Assembly (NCBI GenBank): GCA_038125725.1
Contig: JAYPEK010000027.1
Coordinates: 1 to 54,045 of the forward strand
Length of the DNA: 54,045 nucleotides
Source: TMED8 sp038125725
GTDB taxonomy: Bacteria > Pseudomonadota > Alphaproteobacteria > Rhodospirillales > Casp-alpha2
Direction of reading: 5' to 3'
Each line of letters begins with the position of its first letter. The first letter of the stretch is position 1. Position numbers and translations under genes: made by a program. The notes below the pieces were generated by a model that was given only the letters and a program-made list of their open reading frames with translations, was not told the DNA's origin and ran no database searches. Of the stretch, positions 30,918 to 39,442 are shown piece after piece.

Positions 30918-32921
30918 ATGGTTCTTGGACCCGGAATGCGACGAGGTCTGCTCGCGCCGGTTCTGGCGATGGCGTTGCTCGCCTGCGACGCAAGCGCCGC
31001 TGATCGGCTCAATGATTCCGATGCACTCTGGACCCGCAATGCCTTCAAGGCGGGGATCATGTCGCGCTGGCAGACCGCGGAATCCTTCGCCAGTCGTGTT
31101 TCCGACCCGCTTGCCGCCAAGCTCCTGCGTTGGCGCATGCTGACCGCCGGGCCCAAGGGCGTCACCTTCGACGATGTCGATCGTTTCCTCGCCGAGAATC
31201 CCGATTGGCCGAGCCGCAACCGCCTGCTGCGCCAGGCGGAACGGCTGATGCCCTTCGATTTCGGCCGCGACGAAACGCTGATCTGGTTCGCCGAGCGCGG
31301 CCCCGTCAGCGCCGCGGGCGCCATGCGCCTGGGCGCCGCCAAGATTGCCGCCGGCGATGAGCAAGCCGGGCGCGAGATGATCCGCCGCGCCTGGATCGAC
31401 GGCAATTTCACCAGCGCCGACGAGAAGGAACTCTTCACGCGCTTTCGCCGCTATCTGACCCGCGACGACCATGTGAAGCGCATGGACCGGCTTTTGTGGG
31501 ACGGCAAGACCGGCGCCGCCAGGCGCATGCTTTACCGCGTGCCGGCGGATTGGCAAAAGCTGGCGCAGGCGCGCTATTCGTTGCGTCGCCGGCGCGGCAA
31601 CGTCGACTTCCTGGTCTCCAAGGTGCCGACGCAGCTCAAGGACGATCTCGGGCTGGTTTATGAACGTCTGCGCTGGCGCCGGCGCAAGGGAATGGATTCG
31701 GCCTTCGAACTGTTGAAGGACCTGCCCGCCGACCTTCCCAGGCCGGAGCTCTGGTGGCGAGAGAAATCCGCCCTCGCACGCAAGGCCCTGGCCAACGGCC
31801 ATATCTCTGTCGCCTACGAAATGGCCAAGGGCCATGGCATCGATCCCGGCGGCGCCGCCTTCGCCGACGCCGAGTGGCTGGCCGGCTGGGTGGCGCTCCG
31901 GTTCCTGCGGGACTTCGATGTGGCCGCCGGCCATTTCGAGGCCATGCATGCCGCCGTCAACTACCCCATCAGCGTCGCCCGCGCCGCTTATTGGGCCGGC
32001 CGCGCGCATGAGGCCAAGGGCGCCGACGAGGCTGCCGTCGAGTGGTACCGCAAGGCCGCCGAGAACCCCCTCACCTATTATGGCCAGTTGGCGCATGCGC
32101 GGCTTCGCCCGGGCAAGGCGCTGGAACTGTCGCGTCCCGACGACATTCACCCGGGTGCCGAGGAAGCCGAGGCATTTGAGAAACACGAACTTGTGCGCGC
32201 CGTGCGCATCCTGCACGATGTCGGTGTTACCGACGCAGTGAAGCCGTTCATCCTCAAGCTGTTCGCGATCTCGGAGGCGCCGTCCTGGTGGGCGATGACG
32301 GCTAAGCTGGCGCGCGAGGCCGGCCGGCCGGATTTGGGCATCCTGGTGGCCAAGCGCTCCGACCGTGCCGGCCAGGCGATGCCGGTGATCGGCTATCCCG
32401 TGCTCGATCCGCCGGCACTGCCGAAACGCGCCGAAGCACCGGCGCCGGAAGTGCCGCTGACGCTGGCGGTGATCCGCCAGGAAAGCGCCTTTCGCATCGA
32501 TGCCAAGAGCCATGCCAACGCGCGCGGCCTGATGCAGATCATTCCGCCGACGGCGAAACGGGTTTCCAAGGCCCTCAACTTGCGCTTCTCGCGCATCAAG
32601 CTGATGACCGACCCGACCTATAACCTGACCCTCGGCCAGACGTATCTCGGCGGGCTGATCAAGGACTTCGACGGCTCGCTGGTGCTGGCGCTGGCGGCCT
32701 ACAATGCCGGCCCGCACCGGGTGACGCGCTGGCTCAAGGCCAATGGCGATCCCAGGGACGCCGACGTCGACGCCATCGATTGGGTGGAAATGATCCCCTT
32801 CACCGAAACCCGCAACTACGTGCAACGGGTCTTGGAAAACCTGCAGGTTTACCGCGTGCGCCTGGCCGAAACCGAAGTGGCGCTTGGCCTCGCCGACGAC
32901 CTGCACATCACCGAAAACTAA
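30918..32921 (+). CDS. Soluble lytic murein transglycosylase (Slt70-like)
   Basis: The ATG at 30918 has AGGAGG nine bases upstream and gives a signal peptide (MRRGLLAPVLAMALLACDAS). The 667-residue product has a long helical N-terminal superhelix (about 30-500) and a C-terminal SLT domain: LAVIRQESAFRIDAKSHANA with catalytic Glu522, then RGLMQIIPPTAKRVSK and LALAAYNAGPHRVTRWLK. It cleaves peptidoglycan strands to 1,6-anhydro ends in the periplasm. The signal contains LLAC, so a lipoprotein form cannot be excluded. It converges with the dehydrogenase gene, overlapping by 4 bases. It is divergent from usg-dapA-smpB, with 273 bases between. Confidence 0.92.
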   Translation: MVLGPGMRRGLLAPVLAMALLACDASAADRLNDSDALWTRNAFKAGIMSRWQTAESFASRVSDPLAAKLLRWRMLTAGPKGVTFDDVDRFLAENPDWPSRNRLLRQAERLMPFDFGRDETLIWFAERGPVSAAGAMRLGAAKIAAGDEQAGREMIRRAWIDGNFTSADEKELFTRFRRYLTRDDHVKRMDRLLWDGKTGAARRMLYRVPADWQKLAQARYSLRRRRGNVDFLVSKVPTQLKDDLGLVYERLRWRRRKGMDSAFELLKDLPADLPRPELWWREKSALARKALANGHISVAYEMAKGHGIDPGGAAFADAEWLAGWVALRFLRDFDVAAGHFEAMHAAVNYPISVARAAYWAGRAHEAKGADEAAVEWYRKAAENPLTYYGQLAHARLRPGKALELSRPDDIHPGAEEAEAFEKHELVRAVRILHDVGVTDAVKPFILKLFAISEAPSWWAMTAKLAREAGRPDLGILVAKRSDRAGQAMPVIGYPVLDPPALPKRAEAPAPEVPLTLAVIRQESAFRIDAKSHANARGLMQIIPPTAKRVSKALNLRFSRIKLMTDPTYNLTLGQTYLGGLIKDFDGSLVLALAAYNAGPHRVTRWLKANGDPRDADVDAIDWVEMIPFTETRNYVQRVLENLQVYRVRLAETEVALGLADDLHITEN

Positions 32922-33910
32922 ATCTCCAGGCAGATATTCTTCGGCGTCTCGCCGCTTGCGTAGCGCTTCAGGTTGTCGGCGACGAACTGCCAGCGGCGCA
33001 GGCGCATGGGTTCTGTCTTGGCGCTCATGTGCGGCGTCATGACGACGTTGTCCAATTCCTCGAACGGATATTTCGACGGCGTCGGGTCCGGGTCGTCGGG
33101 CCGTGGATATTGGTACCAGACATCGATGACGGCGCCGCCGATGACCTTGTCGCGGAGCGCCTCGTAGAGGGACTGTTCGTCGGCAACGCGCCCACGCCCG
33201 ACGTTGATGAAGATGCCGTCGCGTTTCATCGCCTGGAAACGGCCGGCATCGAACAAGCCTTCCGTCCCGTCCGCCAAAGGCAGGGTGAGCAGCACATAGT
33301 CGGAGCGCCCGAGCATGGTATCGAGCCCGTCCATGGTGGTGAAGGCGTCGGGCTGCGGGCCGTCCGGGTCGGGCGGGCGGCGGGACGCGGCTTCGATGCG
33401 CATGCCGAAGGCCTGGGCACGGCGCGCCGCCTCGCGGCCGATATGGCCGTAGCCGACGATGCCGAGCGTCTTGCCGAAAAGTTCCACCCGGCCGTCACCG
33501 ATGCCGGGCGTGCGGTTTTCCCAGCGCTTTTCCTTGAACCGGGCCGAGATGGCGGCGATGCCGATTTCCATCTCCAGCATGGCGGCAAGCACCCATTCGG
33601 CGATGGCGATCTCGTGTTCGAAGGTGTTGCTGACCTTTGCGCCTTTGGGAAAGACGTCGGGATCGAGCCAATCGAAGCCGGTGAACGGGATCTGCCAGAG
33701 TTTCAGGCCCGGGACGGCGGGAAATGTGTCTACGTCGTAGCGGCCGCCGACGATGACCTGGGCCTTCGGCGCCAGGCTCTGCAAAGCCTCGGGCGCATCG
33801 TCCTCCGACCAGTGCATGACGTTCCAGCCGTCGCCCAGTTGCTCCGTCATCCAGTCCACCCAGGGGGCGGTCATGCGGCCGAACATAAGGAGGTCGATGG
33901 GCTGGGTCAT
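32918..33910 (-). CDS. D-isomer-specific 2-hydroxyacid dehydrogenase
   Basis: From the ATG at 33910 the product is 330 residues. GKTLGIVGYGHIGREAARRA is the NAD-binding loop, GIFINVGRGRVADEQSLYEA carries the conserved Arg and MTPHMSAKT the catalytic His. Where most members have DVFxxEP with the Glu partner, this one has DVWYQYPRP; a sub-family with DxWYxYP is known to me, so this is probably not decay. It oxidises or reduces an unknown 2-hydroxyacid. It is divergent from the hydrolase at 34060. Confidence 0.88.
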   Translation of the reverse strand: MTQPIDLLMFGRMTAPWVDWMTEQLGDGWNVMHWSEDDAPEALQSLAPKAQVIVGGRYDVDTFPAVPGLKLWQIPFTGFDWLDPDVFPKGAKVSNTFEHEIAIAEWVLAAMLEMEIGIAAISARFKEKRWENRTPGIGDGRVELFGKTLGIVGYGHIGREAARRAQAFGMRIEAASRRPPDPDGPQPDAFTTMDGLDTMLGRSDYVLLTLPLADGTEGLFDAGRFQAMKRDGIFINVGRGRVADEQSLYEALRDKVIGGAVIDVWYQYPRPDDPDPTPSKYPFEELDNVVMTPHMSAKTEPMRLRRWQFVADNLKRYASGETPKNICLEI

Positions 33911-34059
33911 GGTCGGGAACTCTTGGCTGGCGGGCATTGGGTATGGCCAGAACTATGGCAGCTTTGCCCCGGCCGTTCGAGTGCCGATGCGCCCTTGCCT
34001 GCGTTGACGCCCGGAGACCCGCGTGCCAACAATACCGCTCCCGCAACGCCGAGCCCGCC

Positions 34060-34926
34060 ATGCCTGACTATTCCGATTTCCAATTCACTTCCCAGGACGG
34101 GCTCAGGCTGCACGCGCGCGATTACGGGCCCAGGCGCGCCGTCACGACGCCGGTGGTCTGCCTGCCGGGCCTGACCCGCAACTGCCGCGATTTCCATGAC
34201 TTGGCGCTGAGCCTTCGGGACAAGCGCCGGGTGATCTGCCCCGATATCCGGGGCCGCGGCCTGTCGGCGCGCGATCCCGATTGGCGCAACTACCACCCGA
34301 CGGTCTACCTGGGTGACATCAAACACATGCTGACGGCGCTGAACCTGCACCGGGTGTTCATTATCGGCACGTCCATGGGCGGCATCATGGCCATGGGCAT
34401 GGGCGTCGCCATGCCGACGAGCATCGCCGGCGCACTGATCAACGACGTCGGGCCCGATATCGATGACGATGGCCTGGACGCCATCGTCGATTACGTGCGT
34501 CGCGCCGATCAGGTGTTCCCGGACTGGCCGGCGGCCGGCAAGTTCTTGCAATCGTGCTTTCCCGATTTCCTCGGCATGGACGACGAGGCCTGGCAGCGCG
34601 CGGCACGCCGTACCTGCATCGAGCGCCCGGATGGCACCGTGGTGCACGATTGGGACCCGGCCATCGCCAAGCCGCTCGAGAGCCAACGCGGATCGATCGA
34701 TCTGTGGCCGCTGTTCCGCTCGCTCAGGAACGTGCCGTTGATGGTGGTGCGTGGCGCGCTTTCCGATATCCTTTCCGCCGAGACCCTGACGCGCATGCAG
34801 GAGACCCTGCCGCACCTGGTCCCGGTCACCGTGCCCGGCATGGGCCATGCGCCGATGCTCAACGAACCGCAAATCCCGGAGCCCCTTAATGACATCCTCG
34901 AACGTGTTGACCGTACCCACCATTGA
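34060..34926 (+). CDS. Alpha/beta hydrolase, paralogue of the one at 21180
   Basis: The ATG at 34060 (MPDYSDFQFTSQDGLRLHAR) gives 288 residues of normal hydrolase length. CLPGLTRNCRDFHDLALSLR is the oxyanion segment, CPDIRGRGLSARDPDW follows, GTSMGGIMAMGM holds the Ser nucleophile and GMGHAPMLNEPQ the His. The gene overlaps the next one by 38 bases in another frame, so they are surely co-translated. A general esterase or lactonase role is possible. Confidence 0.85.
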   Translation: MPDYSDFQFTSQDGLRLHARDYGPRRAVTTPVVCLPGLTRNCRDFHDLALSLRDKRRVICPDIRGRGLSARDPDWRNYHPTVYLGDIKHMLTALNLHRVFIIGTSMGGIMAMGMGVAMPTSIAGALINDVGPDIDDDGLDAIVDYVRRADQVFPDWPAAGKFLQSCFPDFLGMDDEAWQRAARRTCIERPDGTVVHDWDPAIAKPLESQRGSIDLWPLFRSLRNVPLMVVRGALSDILSAETLTRMQETLPHLVPVTVPGMGHAPMLNEPQIPEPLNDILERVDRTHH

Positions 34927-35881
34927 CGACGTCCGTGCCGCCGCCAAGCGCATCGCCGGCCACGCACTGGTCACGCCGTTGCTGGAATCGCCGCACCTGA
35001 ACGCCATGGTCGGCGGGCGGCTGTTGGTGAAGGCCGAACCGCTGCAGCGCACCGGTGCCTTCAAGTTCAGAGGCGCCTTCAACACGCTGTCGCAAATCCC
35101 TGAAAGTGAACGATCGAAAGGCGTCGTCGCTTTTTCGTCGGGGAACCACGCGCAGGGCGTCGCCCACGCCGCCGAACTGCTTGGCATTCCGGCGATCATC
35201 GTCATGCCCAAGGACGCGCCGGTGCTGAAACTGGAGAACACGCGCGGCTACGGCGCCGAAGTGGTGCTCTATGATCGATACACGGAAAACCGCGAGGAAA
35301 TCGGCGCACGCATCGCCGCCGAAAAAGGCTCGACGCTGGTCAAGCCCTATGACGACGCGCGCGTTATCGCCGGCCAGGGCACGGCCGGCTTGGAGATCAC
35401 CCAACAGGTCGATGGCCCACTCGACCAGGTCCTGGTGCCCGTCGGCGGCGGCGGACTGGCGAGCGGCGTCGCCATCGCCGTCAAGGATGCCTACCCCGAT
35501 GCCCAGGTCTATGCCGCCGAGCCCGTCGGCTACGACAGCATGGGCCGTTCGCTCGCCGCCGGTGAGATCACCGGCAACGACCCGGACGCGAAGCCGACGG
35601 TGCTGGACGCGTTGCTGCCCAAGCAGCCCGGTGAGTTTACCTTCGCCATCGGCCGGGAACTCCTGGCCGGCGGCCTGGCGGTCACCGACGAACAGGCGAA
35701 ATCCGCCATGGCGCAGGCATTCTTGCGCTTGAAGTTGGTTGTCGAACCAGGCGGCGCGGCGGGATTGGCGGCGGCGCTTAGCGGCCTCGTCGATTGCAAG
35801 GGAAAGACCACCGTCGCCATCTGTTCCGGTGGCAACGTCGATCCCGCCCTCTATGCTGAGGTGCTCAGGGAATACCTGTAA
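34889..35881 (+). CDS. Threonine/serine dehydratase-family PLP enzyme
   Basis: The ATG at 34889 gives 330 residues. The PLP lysine is Lys59 in RTGAFKFRGAFNTL, followed by FSSGNHAQGVAHAAELLGIP, the glycine loop VPVGGGGLASGVAI and the end motif TVAICSGGNVDPALYAEVL. The length lacks the ACT-like regulatory domain of biosynthetic IlvA, so it is closer to catabolic threonine dehydratase or serine racemase. It starts inside the hydrolase gene (38-base overlap). Confidence 0.9.
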   Translation: MTSSNVLTVPTIDDVRAAAKRIAGHALVTPLLESPHLNAMVGGRLLVKAEPLQRTGAFKFRGAFNTLSQIPESERSKGVVAFSSGNHAQGVAHAAELLGIPAIIVMPKDAPVLKLENTRGYGAEVVLYDRYTENREEIGARIAAEKGSTLVKPYDDARVIAGQGTAGLEITQQVDGPLDQVLVPVGGGGLASGVAIAVKDAYPDAQVYAAEPVGYDSMGRSLAAGEITGNDPDAKPTVLDALLPKQPGEFTFAIGRELLAGGLAVTDEQAKSAMAQAFLRLKLVVEPGGAAGLAAALSGLVDCKGKTTVAICSGGNVDPALYAEVLREYL

Positions 35882-35893
35882 TTCGGTCGGGAA

Positions 35894-36346
35894 TCAGCCG
35901 GCCTTGGCGGCTGGGGCTTTGTCGTCGTTGCCGGCGGAGGGCGTCTTGGGCGCGGGCTGCGGTGCCGGCTTGACCTCTTCCATGCGGCGGCAGTGACCTT
36001 CCAGGTAGGCACCGGTCTCGATCGCCAGGTCCTCGTGCAGGATATCGCCGACCATATGCGCCGAGGCGGCCAGTTTCACCGCCTTGGCCTTGATCTGGCC
36101 GTTGACGGTGCCGTGCACGACCACCGAGTCGGCGGTGATCTCGCCCTTCACATGCGCGCTTTCGCCGATCAACAGCGTCTTGGAGCGGATGTCGCCCTCG
36201 ACCGAGCCGTCGACTTGAATTTCCCCGTCGCTCTTGAGGTCGCCGACGATCTTCAAATCGCGGCTGATCAGCGACGGCGGCGCGGGCTTGGCCGGTGCCT
36301 GAGGTGCGCCGGCAGCCGGCTGGTTCTTATTGCTCTTGGAAAACAT
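35894..36346 (-). CDS. Bactofilin (polymer-forming cytoskeletal protein)
   Basis: The 150-residue protein has a Pro/Ala-rich N-terminal tail (PAAGAPQAPAKPAPPSLISR). A beta-helix core of short repeats follows: GDLKSDGEIQVDGSVEGDIR, GESAHVKGEITADSVVVHGT and HMVGDILHEDLAIETGAYLE. The C-terminal tail is disordered. Bactofilins assemble into filaments without nucleotide and organise cell-wall enzymes. Its start overlaps the end of the M23 peptidase gene by 20 bases, a pairing known to control cell shape in other bacteria (Helicobacter CcmA with Csd1; Hyphomonas BacA with LmdC). Confidence 0.92.
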   Translation of the reverse strand: MFSKSNKNQPAAGAPQAPAKPAPPSLISRDLKIVGDLKSDGEIQVDGSVEGDIRSKTLLIGESAHVKGEITADSVVVHGTVNGQIKAKAVKLAASAHMVGDILHEDLAIETGAYLEGHCRRMEEVKPAPQPAPKTPSAGNDDKAPAAKAG

Positions 36347-37664
36347 TCCGACCGGCTTTGATGAATTTCATCGGATTGACGTTGCGGTCCTTGAATAGAA
36401 TCTCGTAGTGCAGGTGCGCGCCGGTGGTGCGCCCGGAATTGCCCAACAGCGCAATCTTGTCGCGGAACGCCACCTTCTGGCCGCGCTTGACGAAAATTTT
36501 CGCCAGATGGCCGAAGCGGGTGACAACGCCGTTGCCGTGGTCGATCTCGATGAAGCGGCCGTAGCGGCCTTTCCAGCCGGCGTGTTTGACGACACCCGGC
36601 GCGGTGGCGAAAATCGGCGCGTTCTTGCCGGAACCGAAGTCGATGCCGTAGTGCGCCGCCCAGCGCTTGTTCAACGGGTCGCGGCGTTTACCGAACCCGC
36701 TGGTGATGTAATAGGTGTCCAAGGGCGCCGCCAGCGGCAGGTGACGGACCGCGGATTTCAGGTTGTTGAGGCGCGCCAGGTGATTGTCGAGCTGGTCCAG
36801 GCTTTTCTTCAGTTCGCCGGCGGGCATGGAATCGAGTGCCTCGGCGGGAATGAACGGACCGCCCTGCCCGGACGCGCTGTCTTCGCCGTCGTCGACGGCG
36901 GCGAGCTTCTCGGGGCTGATGCCGGCTAGCGACACCAGCTTCTCCAGATCACCGATCTGGTTCAGGGTCTGCTCGGTCAGGCGCTGCACGGAGTTCTCGT
37001 GCGATTGCTGTAAGCTGGCGAGGCGTTCTTCCAACTGCTGCACGTAGCTCTTCATGCGGGTCCTCTCGAAGCGCGCTTCGTTGCGCTCCTGCAGGGCCAT
37101 TTGCAGGTTGTTCTCGACGCTGTCGAGGTTGTCGCGCAGCGTGAAATTGCGGGTCGTGAGGCCGCCCAGTTCCTGCTCCAGATTGGAGAGCTTGCGGCGT
37201 AAACCTTCGCGCGCCGCGACGATCTTGGAGCGGTCGTCCTGGGTGGTGCGCAACTCGTCGGAGATCGAACGCAGGCTGGTTTGAAGCTTGGCGTTGCGCT
37301 CCACCAGGCCAAGCATCATGGCGTGGTTGTGTTCCAGGTCCTGGGTGATGGCGTTGAATTTGTTCTGGTATTCGGCGACTTCGCCCAAGAGGCTATGATA
37401 GGCGAGCCTAGCGCTGGCGATCTGGCCGTCTTTGACGGCAACGACCTTGTTGTGTTCGACGTAACTGTAGGATAAGAACCCGGTCCAGCCGAGCGCCGCG
37501 ATCAGCGCCGCGCTGGCGATGACCTGGCTGAGCGTGGTCAGACGGAAAAAGGCGACGCGGCCGTCGGTGCGGAAGTGAACCTGGCGTTCCGGAAACACCG
37601 CCTGGGCCCTCTCGCGTAATCCCGCTAACCAAGTCAATTCTTCACCCCCGTGTGGCTTGGACAT
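36327..37664 (-). CDS. M23-family peptidoglycan endopeptidase with coiled coil, partner of the bactofilin
   Basis: The ATG at 37664 has AAGGG seven bases before it. The 445-residue product has a short cytoplasmic N-terminus, one membrane segment (VIASAALIAALGWTGFLSYS) and a long coiled coil (about 80-270). The LytM/M23 domain has zinc ligands in HYGIDFGSGKNAPIFA (His and Asp) and in TGAHLHYEILFKDRNVNP (HxH). It should be anchored in the inner membrane with the peptidase in the periplasm, cutting peptide cross-links. Layout and overlap with the bactofilin gene match LmdC-type morphogenetic enzymes. Confidence 0.92.
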   Translation of the reverse strand: MSKPHGGEELTWLAGLRERAQAVFPERQVHFRTDGRVAFFRLTTLSQVIASAALIAALGWTGFLSYSYVEHNKVVAVKDGQIASARLAYHSLLGEVAEYQNKFNAITQDLEHNHAMMLGLVERNAKLQTSLRSISDELRTTQDDRSKIVAAREGLRRKLSNLEQELGGLTTRNFTLRDNLDSVENNLQMALQERNEARFERTRMKSYVQQLEERLASLQQSHENSVQRLTEQTLNQIGDLEKLVSLAGISPEKLAAVDDGEDSASGQGGPFIPAEALDSMPAGELKKSLDQLDNHLARLNNLKSAVRHLPLAAPLDTYYITSGFGKRRDPLNKRWAAHYGIDFGSGKNAPIFATAPGVVKHAGWKGRYGRFIEIDHGNGVVTRFGHLAKIFVKRGQKVAFRDKIALLGNSGRTTGAHLHYEILFKDRNVNPMKFIKAGRNVFQEQ

Positions 37665-37885
37665 CCCTAGACCCTTCACCTCGAATTCTTGTCGTTGCGA
37701 CCGAACCCTGGCACTTCGGCAGTATGGTTACTGCTCTCTTAAAGCACGCAAGAAAGGTATCGGCACGCCGCACGCCGCGCAAGCCAATATTACTTGTTCA
37801 GCCCGCGTTTCCGGGCGAAAACCGTGTGGTTGGCGGATTCGCGCGGGCGAATTCGTCGAGCCCGTGTAAGGACGGACGACGGCAA

Positions 37886-38422
37886 ATGAGCGATTCACCG
37901 ACCGAGGCGCCGAATCCTCCGGAAAACGGCGCTGGGCGCGGCCCAATTCCCGCCAATGCCTGGCGCCCGCCGATCCTGCTGGCGACCTGGTTCGGCTCCG
38001 GCCTGCTGCCCGGCATGCCCGGGACCTGGGGATCGGCGGCGGCGCTGCCCTTCGCCTGGGTGATCCAATACCATTGGGGACCCATGGCGCTGGCGCTGGC
38101 GGCCACGATCGCGTTCTTCGTCGGTATCTGGGCCGCCGACGCCTATACGGCGGAAACCGGCGTCACCGACCCGGGTCCCGTGGTCATCGACGAGGTCGCG
38201 GGCCTGTGGCTGACGCTGGCGCTGGCGGCGGCGCTCGACCCTGCCCACTATATCGCCGGATTTGTGTTTTTCCGCTTCGCCGATATCCTCAAGCCCTGGC
38301 CTGTCGGATGGGCCGACCGCGAGATCAAGGGCGGCCTCGGCGTCATGGTCGACGACATCCTGGCCGGGCTCTATGCCGCCCTGCTGCTCTACCTGACCAC
38401 CGAAGTCCTGGGAGTGCTGTGA
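37886..38422 (+). CDS. pgpA: Phosphatidylglycerophosphatase A
   Basis: The ATG at 37886 gives 178 residues. WFGSGLLPGMPGTWGSAAAL, GVTDPGPVVIDEVAGLWLTL and FRFADILKPWPVGWADREIK, then GGLGVMVDDILAGLYAAL, are the PgpA signatures, with several membrane helices between. It removes phosphate from phosphatidylglycerophosphate in the inner membrane. Its stop overlaps the cinA start (TGATG). A small GC-rich hairpin (ATTCGC-gcgg-GCGAAT, 37837-37852) lies in the 220-base leader. Confidence 0.94.
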   Translation: MSDSPTEAPNPPENGAGRGPIPANAWRPPILLATWFGSGLLPGMPGTWGSAAALPFAWVIQYHWGPMALALAATIAFFVGIWAADAYTAETGVTDPGPVVIDEVAGLWLTLALAAALDPAHYIAGFVFFRFADILKPWPVGWADREIKGGLGVMVDDILAGLYAALLLYLTTEVLGVL

Positions 38423-38919
38423 TGCCCTTCGACGCCGAGATGGAGCGAACCGCCGCGGCCCTGCTGCAGGCCTGCCGCGCGCGCGGGCTTCGCGTCGCCA
38501 CGGCGGAATCCTGTACCGGTGGGCTGATCGCTGGCCTGCTGACCGCCATCGCCGGATCGTCCGACGTGGTCGAGCGCGGCTTCGTCACCTACACCAACGA
38601 GGCCAAGCACCAGATGCTGGGCGTTCCGATGGCGCTGTTCGAAAGCGTCGGCGCCGTCAGCGAGGAGGTCGCCCGCGCCATGGCCGACGGCGCCGTCGCC
38701 AATTCCGACGCTGATGCGGCGGTTTCGGTCACCGGCATCGCCGGGCCGGGCGGCGGCACGGAAACCAAGCCCGTCGGCCTGGTGCACATGGCGGCGGCGC
38801 GCAAAGGGCACGAGACCCGCCATCAACGTCATGTCTTTGCAGGCGACCGTTCCGAGGTCCGCCGCCAGGCGGTCGAGGCGGCGGTGGCGCTGCTGGGTGA
38901 AATCGTCGCGGCCGATTAG
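38422..38919 (+). CDS. pncC: CinA C-terminal-type protein (nicotinamide-nucleotide amidase)
   Basis: The 165-residue protein is only the amidase domain: VATAESCTGGLIAGLLTAIA with the catalytic Ser, VTYTNEAKHQMLGVP, SVTGIAGPGGGTETKPVGLV and RSEVRRQAVEAAVALL. It deamidates nicotinamide mononucleotide in pyridine nucleotide salvage. It is coupled to pgpA, and its end overlaps that of the RatA-like gene on the other strand by four bases. This trio is standard in alphaproteobacteria. Confidence 0.93.
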   Translation: MPFDAEMERTAAALLQACRARGLRVATAESCTGGLIAGLLTAIAGSSDVVERGFVTYTNEAKHQMLGVPMALFESVGAVSEEVARAMADGAVANSDADAAVSVTGIAGPGGGTETKPVGLVHMAAARKGHETRHQRHVFAGDRSEVRRQAVEAAVALLGEIVAAD

Positions 38920-39371
38920 CCGTAGATGGCGTTGGCGCGGGTTTCGAAGGCGTTGACCATTTTCTGCACAGCCTCGTTGAAGACGACGCCGATGGCTTTC
39001 TCCAGGATCTTGGCGCGGAACTCAAAATCCACGTAGAAGTCGATTTCGGTGCCGCCCTCGGCGGCGATGAATATCCAATGGTTCTTCAGGAACTTAAAGG
39101 GCCCGTCGGTATATTCGACGTCGATGCGCGGCGGCGTCGCGCCGAGGCCCGGGTTGGCCTCGACCCGCGACGTGAAGCGTTCTCGGAACATTTTGAAGCC
39201 GATCACCATGTCGGCGATCAGTACCTCGCCCGCCTCCGTCGCGTCGCGCTTGCGCACGCGCAGCGCCTGGCACCAGGGCAGGAACTCCGGGTATTTCTCC
39301 ACGTCCCGCACCAGCTCGAACAATTGTTCGGGCGCATAGGGCAGCAGCCGCTTTTCCGCATGCATGGGCAT
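38916..39371 (-). CDS. RatA/Coq10-family START-domain protein
   Basis: The 151-residue protein MPMHAEKRLLPYAPEQLFEL, then DVEKYPEFLPWCQALRV, RFTSRV and PFKFLKNHW, ends with VFNEAVQKMVNAFETRANAI. It is a helix-grip lipid-binding fold. In mitochondria Coq10 binds ubiquinone; in Escherichia coli the relative RatA has been described as blocking ribosome association. In alphaproteobacteria a ubiquinone-linked role is more likely. It converges with pncC. Confidence 0.9.
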   Translation of the reverse strand: MPMHAEKRLLPYAPEQLFELVRDVEKYPEFLPWCQALRVRKRDATEAGEVLIADMVIGFKMFRERFTSRVEANPGLGATPPRIDVEYTDGPFKFLKNHWIFIAAEGGTEIDFYVDFEFRAKILEKAIGVVFNEAVQKMVNAFETRANAIYG

Positions 39372-39442
39372 GGCTCGGTTTTGCCCTTCCCGTTCGCCCG
39401 CGTCAACGTTGCGCGCATCCCCGCCTTCGCCTAAACAACGCC

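Noticed and set aside
30873..32906. 677-codon minus-strand open frame opposite the transglycosylase gene
   Set aside because: The plus strand encodes a complete Slt-type enzyme with signal peptide and catalytic Glu; the reverse frame shows only Gly/His/Arg-rich filler.
32918..33910. The hydroxyacid dehydrogenase as a dead enzyme because DVFxxEP is replaced by DVWYQYP
   Set aside because: The NAD loop, Arg and His are intact, and a sub-family with DxWYxYP is known to me, so this is probably normal variation.
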